From Rhizophagus irregularis (lineage: Eukaryota > Glomeromycota > Glomeromycetes > Glomerales > Glomeraceae), in NCBI RefSeq assembly GCF_026210795.1, contig NC_089457.1, positions 310,001 to 374,000 of the forward strand: a stretch of 64,000 nucleotides of DNA, read 5' to 3'. Both the position numbers and the translations under genes were made by a program. The notes below the pieces were generated by a model. The model did no database searches. It was not told the DNA's origin and saw nothing but the letters and a program-made list of their open reading frames with translations. Positions 55,728-64,000 of this stretch are shown in pieces; positions within the stretch are counted from its first letter, which is position 1, and every line of letters starts with the position of its first letter.

Positions 55728-58700
55728 TTAAATATGAAAGTGTCTGTTTACTGGAATAACCGCCATATATTTAATAGGGTTCCTTTTACCTATTGTAAAA
55801 TCACTAGTTATAAATTGGGCATAAATGTTATGAACTGGTATAATACTGTCTCTACCTATATTGTAAAAATCATATTTCCATATCTCAATATTACAACTAT
55901 TATTGTCATTATTGACCCGACATTGAAATCTTTTTTGTTGATCTTCTGCCGGTAAATACCACTTAACGAATGCTAACTGATGCGTATGGTAGCCATCTGG
56001 AAGTTCAACTGTATGCTCAAAGAAGAACTGAACTTGACCAGGGAACGCTTCAACTATTTCATTTTCTTGTATAAAATTAGCTAATATATATGAATTCTTT
56101 TTATATTGAGGTGAAATTACTGATCCGAAAATTTCAGAACCAATTCAGACACGACCAAACTGATTAGCTCAAGAATGAACAATAATCTGCTGGTTTGAAT
56201 TTCTCAGCTTTATTTGTCTGCTTGAGACATATTTGTTAAATGATATAAAATCCAAATTATACGCATCTTTGTAATATTGTACTGCAGTGATCGCAAATTT
56301 CTTCAGGAAGATTAACCTTTAATCTTGTCGGTTTCATCATTTTGCCGGGGAATGGTTCCTTGCCAGTAATTGTTTCATCAACATCAAGACGAAAGCTTCT
56401 CATGAATCGGTGCATTTCATCAAAATTAAATTCATCGTATGCAGATAAGCTGCCGACAGATCAACGGGCGTAACAACTTTAATCCTTCTTGAGTCTCAGA
56501 TTATCCGATTGATCAGATAATAAATTATCAAGTTTCTGATTTTGCATTATGATACGTAGGAGCTCGACTCAATTTGACGATGTAATAAGAATACGAACCT
56601 AAATACCAAACATTATCATTTAATAATATGGTCGTAAAAAAAAATTTATCAGCCTCAAAAACTCACCTAAAATACCGTTCATTCTTTCGAATGAAAAACA
56701 CCAGAACGAATACAAGGGACCATAATCATGGCAGCATTCAGTAAGATGAAGGGAAAGGTAAATGTTCGGAGTGATGTATTCTGATCCGTAATGTTCTTCG
56801 ATTAATTTAGCAACAGTTAACAACCGGCTATGTGCTTCATTTAATGAATTTCTATCAATAATGCGTGATACTAATAAGAAGCACGCTTTAACGAAATTTG
56901 CTAAAATTTTCCTATCAGATTCATCTAAAAGATCCCAAAGAATTGGTGTAGCATAAATCATGATGAAGGATCTCCATTGATCGGCTGTAAATGTGGAAAA
57001 TCCATCTCCAGTTGCTATATTATCAGGAACTCTCCCTAAATCGGCGGGTATTTTGATTCTTTTTGCCCGTTTTTCGATTAATTCGAGGTCAGATTTTGTT
57101 AATTTTCCATTTTCAATCCATAGTCGCTTCACAATCCAACGAGTAATCCCAAGAAAAAGACAGTACATCGGATCCACAATTAGGTGCTTAATCGGATTGA
57201 AATAAGGAAGCCTCAACATTTCTGACCAGCGTACATGTGTATCAGAAACATGTTGTTTTCTTTCTTCATTGGATATGCAGCTCAGCCAACCTTCAGCATT
57301 ACGTTGATGTTCATCTACACTTCGCTCTCTAAACCATTCTCCTATATTATCAAATCCCCCGAAGTTTGACCTTTTGTTATCACCATTTCTTTCAGCGCGT
57401 TTATAGCATCTATGGCAGCCAACTAATGCCGATATGTGGCCACACAATTTTCACGCTGCGGGGATATCGTTTGAACAGCAAATGATGGCTAATCTGATTT
57501 TCTTTCCTGTTGGATGTTTTGATGACACTGGTAAGTCAAAACCATGCCAAAATTCTAGCAATACATCAACTATCGGGGCAAGGTAATGGTTTATATGGTG
57601 TAATTTAACTTCTGTGGGTCCCAGTAGTAGACCAAGTGTAAGCATGTATTCCTTCTTGAATCTAATATCACGAGGAAGATTACAGATGACGCCATAAATC
57701 ACACACACATAGAATTCTTCGAATCAAATGGCTGGAACCGAATCCAGGTTTAACATTATTCCCAGATGAGTATCTGCTGTTTCTGGGGCAAAAAATGGCG
57801 AAGGATCTGGGATATCATGTTGTGAGGAAAAGTTTTCCAAATATCGCCGTCATAAATATCAAACATTAACGCCATTGAATTCACTCCGATTTGTCCATTT
57901 TCGTAAAAAGCTCTTCAAAACCTGCTCGTTGATACAATGCAACTAGCTGTGTCTTTAAGCATGGTAGAGGGTAAATCATTATCGGCCGCCAAATATATCC
58001 TTTAGATATTGGTACCTTTTTTAATAAGACTGTATTGCAAAATTTTTGTTGAATCTTTATCGGATGATTTAAGGGAGCTCGACATTGTTGCATTTTGTGC
58101 TGGAGTCGGCTGAGCTTTTGGAAATGACTTCTGTTGGATTGAATAATTTATTACATTGGGGACATACTGCATAAGTATTTGATTTTTTAATAAATCCCAT
58201 TAGTTTTTTTGCCATATAGGCAGATGAAGGAAAATTTTCAAATCTATTCTTATCGATTTCCAATAAAACCAACTTGAAAAATTTAATTAACGCGTCGATT
58301 GCTGAATCGGATAGCTGGAATCTTGTTTGATACTTAAAAATCCAAAGTAAAATCCATGTATCACTAAAGTTCACGCGTGTATTAGAAGTTTCAATAGTAT
58401 CATCAAAATCGGGAGCAGAAAATTGCTTCATAGTTAATGCTTCATCATCATCTGATAGCGTTTCATCATCAATTGGCAGAAAATCTTCATCACTATATTG
58501 TTGGCAAGCTTCTGCCGGGTTAATAAATTGAAGCCTGGCATGCCTGCCATCACGATTTTTAATAGTTGCAGGATTCAATCCTGAAACTTTCCTTTTCTTT
58601 TTATCAGGTTCTTCCATTGCCAGCCGCAACTTTTCCTCCTTTGCATAGTGTTTTTCTCTCGTTCTCGACTCAGTCCACTTACCATTGCATTTTTTGCAAT

Positions 58701-58797
58701 TGCATGGCACTTGTGGTCTTACTTTCGTAGTTTTTGAAGCTACCGGTATAAAGAATTGGTTTTTTTTAGATTGACCAACTGTTGTTTGTTCTCGCAT
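55728..58797 (-). pseudogene. CACTA2 transposase (Tnp2/Transposase_21-like), multiply broken
   Basis: The N-terminus MREQTTVGQSKKNQ is followed by CNCKKCNGKW and a Lys-rich and then acidic region. Conserved motifs match CACTA1: CGHISALVGCHRCYK, LPYFNPIKHLIVDPMYCLFL, GFSTFTADQWRSF, LHLTECCHDYGPLY and FSFERMNGIL, and a C-terminal IIPVHNI block ending in NRHFHI at 55728. An intron is likely after GILG (about 56600-56670). Frameshifts or stops separate 58069, 57881, 57708, 57451 and 56560, and the region 55960-56560 contains more. It is clearly more decayed than CACTA1. Divergently oriented to the gene at 59453. Confidence 0.85.
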
Positions 58798-58799
58798 CT

Positions 58800-59452
58800 T
58801 TAAATATAATGTGACTGAAAAATTAAAAATGCGCGTTTACCCAATATGATGGTATACGCGGCATAACCTATTTAGGATAAATTAAATGATGTCACATACT
58901 CTCTCCCTACCGATAAATATAAACACGTAAATAAAAAGAAATTTTTTTCACTTTAGCTGGTCTCCACTTCTACGCTCCACCTTTTGAAGTCTTTTTCGCC
59001 GAAATGGGCGACAAGGTTAGGAAAGACCACAACAAAAAAGAAAGAGCTATGATAACTCAGGGACGTCATCCATGTGCAGACAAAAACCGCCAACCAAAGT
59101 CCAAAAAATATAGCACGGAAGAATCATAATATTAATAATATATTCTTAATTATTGTTTTGCGAATATTTCATTATTTCGTTCGAATATTTATTTGAATAT
59201 TTATTTGAATATTTATTTGAATACAAATTTATTAATAAAAAGAAGACGCGCACACGAGAGACGTAAAAACGAATATTATCACCCATCTTCTTGTCCGTCG
59301 GACTCAGAAGAACAATTATCAATACGTAGAAGAGAGAACCGACAAGCAGGTTAATGTTTAATTAGAAGTCTTTTGACCTTTTTACTTTGTATCACTTTAC
59401 ACTACTTTACAATCCTAACTCGTATACATGTAATACGTTGATGCTGACTTAA
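58800..59452. promoter_or_regulatory. Bidirectional spacer of CACTA2
   Basis: It lies between the divergent transposase and second gene. It contains GAATATTTATTT three times (about 59178-59222). The 114-bp repeat of CACTA1 is not present here. Promoter role inferred from position only. Confidence 0.4.
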
Positions 59453-60629
59453 TTGGAAAATTACGAACATGAAGTTGTGGAAACTTCTTACCATGTAACA
59501 AGTGATTCGGAATCAGCTTCCGGTGACAAATCTGGTAATTCTGAGACCTCTGATGACGAATCTGGTAATGCTGATAGCGAATCGACTTCTGACGATCCCG
59601 ATTTGATCTCTGACAATAGTGATTCTGATTCCAATTTTATTCCAAAATATTATTTTTCAAAAGACAAAATGCCACACGATCTTCAGGCGGCCTTGAGAGT
59701 AAGTGAAAGTTTAATTTATTATTGAAATTGTTAATTAATGTTGTTATTCGCAATTTAGCTGGAAGTGAAATGGCTATTAAGCCAGTTCCCAGATGAAGAT
59801 AAGCTTAACCTTAATGAAACGTTTGAACAACAATCGGACTACGTGAATGAAATTATTGTACTGGCAATTATGGAATCATTAAATAAAACGATATTTCCAG
59901 TCGCCAATAAAGTTGTATACAGCATGATACATTCATTACACCGACACTGACGAGAAGAATACAAACTTAAAAAAAGATCACCAGAATTCATAGACAAGCA
60001 AAATCGAAGACGACACTCCAATAGCCGAAGAAATTCAGTAAATATTATTAATTTCTGTCTTATTCTGTAGTAATTTAGTTTGTTTTATATACACTTTTTT
60101 TTTACAGAAACAAAAAAATAGGGCAAAAATGATTAATCACTTATGAAGGGTAGGCGATCCACTAATTCGGAAATTCAATAACGAACACCTGCAGCCAGTC
60201 ATTAATCATAGTGCATATCACTCCCCCGAAATTTCCGAAACGGATGAAGAGAATCCATCCAGAAAAAGAAAAATAGTGATAAGAGATTTCAAATGGCGGT
60301 CGTCAACTGTAAGTAATGTCTTGAAATTAATAACAATTAGCATAAATACTAACCATTTTTTTTCTTCTTATGCTAAGTGTCGTATGTTTTTACGAAATTA
60401 CATAGATCGGAAGATTTCTGAAAAGTCGAAGGTTCCTAAGAAGAGAAAATATGTTTATGATAACGAAAATTTTTATGACAAAGAAGAAGAGAAACCCTGC
60501 AATGCTCCTAAATGGACTTGTACCAAATATAAAGGTATATTAAAAACACACATTAACGATGCCTGCGGCCATCAGTTTGGCAACGAATTACCATTAAGAC
60601 CGAACGAATTAAATGACAATGAAATTTAA
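59453..60629 (+). pseudogene. CACTA2 second gene (homologue of the CACTA1 gene at 21806)
   Basis: The first readable exon (59453-59700) is strongly acidic (repeats of SGDKSGN/DDESGN). It follows an in-frame stop without ATG, so its true start is lost or lies in another exon. The next exon (about 59760-60040) has LEVKWLLSQFPDEDK and a stop after HSLHRH. The third (about 60108-60305) has a TGA/TAA lesion near 60145 and then AYHSPEISETDEENP...RKRKIVIRDFKWRSS, matching the CACTA1 block. The fourth (about 60378-60629) has FLRNYIDRK and NAPKWTCTKYKG. Introns are GT-AG and short (for example 59700-59758). Function unknown; the conserved block shows that it is a regular CACTA component. Confidence 0.6.
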
Positions 60630-60839
60630 TTTCTTAATGTGATTTGTTAAATTAGAAAAGTTAGATTTTAGCTCATATTGATTGTTAAAATTAAAATAAA
60701 TAAAAATCGGTATCATTTAGATTAATTAAATATCAATTCATATATCAATGTATTAATAATAACCGATTTATGCTGTTGATTATTGAGTTCTGTTTATTTC
60801 CTATTTTCAATTAAATTGCTCGAATATTGACTAAATTGT

Positions 60840-60955
60840 GCCAGTTAAAAAAGTGCCTGATTAATGACGAAATCTTGCCGGTTAAAAAAAAGTGCCCGAT
60901 TAATGATGAAATCTTGCCAGTTAAAAAGTGTCCAATTAATGACAAAATTGTGCCG
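60840..60955 (+). repeat. Three ~38-bp tandem repeats near the CACTA2 right end
   Basis: Units GCC[AG]GTTAAAAAAGTGCC plus [TC]GATTAATGA[CT]GAAATCTT at about 60840, 60878 and 60917. The spurious frame across them has no meaning. They are candidate subterminal transposase-binding repeats. Confidence 0.85.
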
Positions 60956-61115
60956 ATTTCCACCATAAATTTACAGCAATCAGTAATCACGTCAATTCAA
61001 AGTAATTTGAATAATCAGCATTAATCGGTAAATGATCAGCATTAATCGGATAGTCCGATTATTAACTGATTGATATCTGATCACATGCCGATTTTTAATC
61101 ATTTGACCTGTGACT

Positions 61116-62160
61116 TTAATATAGAAAATCAGTTCCAACATGGATGCCGATATTCCAGGTAAGTTTTGAAACTAAAAGTTTCGAAACTTTTTTAAAAAAA
61201 CATTTCTACCGTTTTTTTTCATTTTTGTATAGGAAATCAGCTCCAACGTGAACGCTGATATTCCAGGTAAGTTTCAAAACTAAAGTTTTGAAACTTCTTT
61301 AAAAAAAAATGTTTATTTTAACATTTTTTTTATATTTAATTATAGGAATATCAGTTCTGGCGTGAATACCGAATCCCAAAGATAAGTTTTGAAAAAAATT
61401 TTCAAATTTTTCTTTAATAAAACGTTTTTATATTAAAAACATTTTTTTTATTATTTTTATATAGGAATTCAGTTCCGGCGTGGATACCGAATCCCAAAGG
61501 CAAGTTTTGAATAATTTCGAAATTTTAATAAAAAAACGTTAATTTTAACGTTTTTTTTTATTTTTTTGTAGGGATATCGGTTCTGGTATAGATACAGAAT
61601 CCCATTGGTTAGTTTTGAAAAAGAATTAAAAACTATTTAGAAAAAAACATTTATTAACATTTTTTTTATTATTTTATTGTAGGAAAACGGTTCCAACTTG
61701 GATACTGAATCCTATTGGTTAGTTTTGAAAAAAAATTCAAACCTATTAAAAAAACGTTATATTACCATTTTTTTTATTTTCTTTTGTAGGAAATCAGTTT
61801 TTTTATTTCTCTAGGTAATGTTTTGATAGATTTTCGAAACTTACTTAAAAAAACGTTTTTAGCTAAAAAATGATTTTTTTATATTTTTTTTTATAGAAAA
61901 TTGGTTCTAGTGTGGATACCGATATTCCAGGTAAAGTTTTGAAAAATTTTCAAAATTTCATTTTTTTATTAAAAGAAATGGTTAACCAACCATTTCTTTA
62001 CTTTTTTTGTAGGTTTCCCCTTCGAATTTTATCAGATCAGGTAAATTTCTTTCAAACCCAATTTTTTTATTTAAAAAATGAGTTATTGGCCGTTTCCTCC
62101 TTTTTTTGGTAGTTTTCTTCGGACTTTTATCAGGTTAGGTGAGGATTATGGGTGGATGAT
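61116..62160 (+). other. Module array C: micro-exon/intron-like units, right of CACTA2
   Basis: This continues array B. Exon-like blocks: 61125-61158, 61233-61266, 61346-61381, 61465-61499, 61572-61607, 61683-61717, 61790-61814, 61897-61930, 62013-62040 and about 62113-62138 (25-36 nt; consensus GAAATCAGTTCCAACGTGGA then TACCGATATTCCAG or TACCGAATCCCAAAG). Intron-like blocks are 70-85 nt, begin GTAAGT, GTTAGT, GTAATG, GTAAAT, GCAAGT or decayed ATAAGT, and end in a T run plus TATAG or TGTAG. Each holds a donor hairpin and a second A-run/ACGTT hairpin. Block lengths are not kept in multiples of three. Confidence 0.62.
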
Positions 62161-62519
62161 GGATGGTGGATGATAAATGGTGTATATAAATGATAGATAG
62201 ATAATAATTTAATATGCAATTTTTAATAAAACGAATTAATAAAATTTAATCAATAAATTGTTATTATAAAAATTAAAATCAGCTAAATGTACAAAAATCG
62301 GTAATAATTATTAGGTTTATTAACAATCGTCAATTTGATTTTACCAATTTGTTGCCAATTTTACTGATCGATTTGTTGACAAGTGGCAGGCATTACAGTG
62401 TAAATCGTTTATAAAATTAGTTGCTGATTTTTTTGGTACTGATCGGCTAAGGTCAGACCAAATTTCGTCCAACATTCAGCAATTTAAAATTTTGCCAAAA
62501 TGGACTATTTCGACCAGTG
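62160..62519. mobile_element. Right end of a third CACTA element
   Basis: It ends ATTTCGACCAGTG at 62519 (inverse CACTGGTCGAAAT, identical to the left end of CACTA1). The 190 bp before it parallel 24340-24530 (TGCCAATTT..., AAGTGGCAGGC, GATCGGC, TTTCGTCCAACATTCA). The matching left end is not found in the window, so arrays B/C may be its interior. Confidence 0.7.
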
Positions 62520-62669
62520 GCTTGAATAAAATGGAGACATGTAAGATAAAATTTAGTGACGCGTTTAGCTTTTTAAGCCTTTTTACTTCTTTTTTTTATT
62601 TTTTTACAATGCTACCAACTCATCAGAAAATAAATGATCCTCATACATATTGCTCATTTTTGATCTTTG

Positions 62670-64000
62670 GAAAATTTTGATAAAATTATCAATGAAAAAA
62701 CTGTTTGTTGTAAATGTGGAGTTATAATTCGGCTAGATCGTCCATTTAGAACAACAAATTTTGAATGACACATTAAGAGTTAAAACTGTATTCTTGGTAC
62801 TGACAAACAATAAAGCTTATATCTTTTCTTTGATTAAAATCAAAATACAGAAGAAAAAACTGAGTCACATGAATGTTTGCCTTGTATTGGTTTATTTGGT
62901 GATTCGTACACAAATTATGCTACTAGTACTCCATCTGATTATAGTGGTAAAGAAAGGCCTGAAGTGGTTGGAAAGAGACTTTTTCCCGTAAAGTTTTCCC
63001 ATGATGCTCTTTTTTTCCATAAGAAACTTAATAAAGAACAAATTCAAGAATTTAATACTACATTACAAGTAATATCTCTCTGGAAAATAGATCAATTTGA
63101 AGGAGTAATACGAAGTGTGAAGTGTACAGTTATGACAACAAATTTATCGGATTTATGTGGTGAATGTATTGATTTGAAAAATAATACTAGATTAAAAGAT
63201 GCAATAAAATCTATAAGTTTACCAAGTTTTATTTGTTGGTTAATAATTGAAACTTATTTCTTTTTTTGTATAAAGAGACGGGCAATACCATTGACATTCA
63301 AATTTATACCAAAATTTTATTTCAATACCCGTTTGATTGATCTTATAAAAAATCAAAATCTTAGAAGTCTTTGGACTTGTATAATTACCAATAACAATGA
63401 TTCTGCAATGTGGGCTTCTTTAGCTCAAATGGGAATGAATGGTTCTTTTAGTGGCGAAAAAACATTTACAGAGTTGGCTTCTCTAATGTTACAAATTAAG
63501 ATAAAAGAGGAAGCGGGTATAAGCATGAAAGGCTTGCAATATTCTGAACACTTTACACATTTCTTTAGTTTGTTATCTGAAAGTAGTCGTGAATATGAAG
63601 TATTTCGTAAAGCATTAGATGGAATGTCTATTCAAAGAATTCAGTGATTTATGTATATATTTATTATCTCTTTATTATCTCTTTATTATTTGATTTATGA
63701 TTATTACAATTATTTATATATTTAATTTATAAAAATTTGTTTAGTCAAATACATGCCTCAAATACAGAGTTAATTACGGATCCTAATTTAGTCCTAGATA
63801 ATGTGACAAAATTTGCTTGCATAACAAAAGAATTAAAGTGGGAAGGGCCAATTTTATTAATGACTGATTATACAAAGATCTGTTCTAAATTAGTTTATTC
63901 TCAAAAACTTGGTTATATTACGGGATCTACTTTACCTTCAAGTGAAGTATCAGTTTCTGATATTAATGATATACATGAAAAAATTTGTAATATTTATGAA
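62670..64000 (+). pseudogene. 5' part of a member of a large uncharacterised multigene family, window-truncated
   Basis: An upstream exon (about 62670-62790) encodes a C2HC-type finger (CCKC...H...NC) but contains TGA and TAA within it. A donor at about 62791 and acceptor TACAG at about 62851 lead to KKKTESHECLPCIGLFGDSYTNYATSTPSDY (split motif; open frame 62877-63647). A further small intron is possible at about 63227-63277. The next intron is 63644-63744, joining RIH to QIHASNTELITDPNLVLDN; the frame is still open at 64000 (LLMTDYTKICSKL, SQKLGYITGST). From memory these words match a highly expanded Rhizophagus protein family. Function is unknown to me; a P-element-like or other transposase origin is a guess. 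The two upstream stops suggest decay. Confidence 0.55.

Larger units (their letters stand above)
51374..61112. mobile_element. CACTA2: CACTA-type DNA transposon, 9739 bp
   Basis: Ends CACAGGTCAAA at 51374 and its complement ending at 61112; 21 of the first 25 bp match, including AAATCGG. The 3-bp duplication ACT (51371-51373 and 61113-61115) marks insertion into an intron-like block of the module array. Inside: AATCGGT/ACCGATT-type subterminal repeats, a LINE relic (52250-53930), a zinc-knuckle gene (54854-55306), the transposase (minus, 55728-58797) and a second gene (plus, 59453-60629). Confidence 0.9.

Overview
The window is a very AT-rich stretch of nuclear DNA from a fungus. The most likely source is an arbuscular mycorrhizal fungus (Glomeromycotina, Rhizophagus-like). 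I infer this from the element types (RNase H-bearing LINEs, CACTA and hAT elements with GATC-rich ends), from short GT-AG introns of 70-100 bp, and from a gene at the right edge that resembles a large multigene family I recall from Rhizophagus. Almost every base belongs to transposable elements inserted into one another. I see no housekeeping gene, rRNA gene or functional tRNA gene.

Layout. (1) 1-25211 is one pogo/Tigger-like MITE (M1, left end outside the window) split by three insertions: a 5'-truncated LINE (L1, 1-5571, minus), a 979-bp dimeric tRNA-derived SINE (5587-6565), and an older LINE (L4, 7211-25157, plus). L4 was itself invaded by a 2.6-kb terminal-inverted-repeat element in ORF1 (8875-11459) and by a 7.4-kb CACTA transposon in ORF2 (CACTA1, 17166-24530). 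(2) 25214-26400 is unassigned AT-rich DNA with a small TIR element. (3) 26404-50810 looks like one hAT-like element with GATC-rich termini, long subterminal hairpin arrays and a broken BED-finger/hAT transposase (43499-48302). Its left array carries a second copy of the MITE (M2, 28321-41769), which holds SINE-LINE(L2)-SINE and a nearly intact full-length LINE (L3, 33359-41190). A third, intact MITE (M3, 43902-44862) sits in the hAT gene. (4) 50820-62160 is an array of micro-exon/intron-like modules, cut in two by a 9.7-kb CACTA element (CACTA2, 51374-61112). (5) 62160-62519 is the right end of a further CACTA element, followed by the 5' part of the multigene-family gene, which runs off the window.

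How the parts work together. The LINE encodes an RRM/zinc-knuckle ORF1 protein and an endonuclease-RT-RNase H ORF2 protein. The SINE is probably mobilised by such machinery: SINE and LINE copies alternate at one 15-bp target sequence. Each CACTA element carries a transposase gene on the minus strand and a divergently transcribed second gene on the plus strand; the two second genes share a conserved block.

The most unusual content is the two module arrays (9515-10960 and 50820-62160). They consist of 25-51-nt exon-like blocks separated by 64-105-nt intron-like blocks with GT (or GC)...polyT-TAG borders. The 5' splice site lies in or beside a hairpin that shows compensatory changes. I do not recognise these from any described element.
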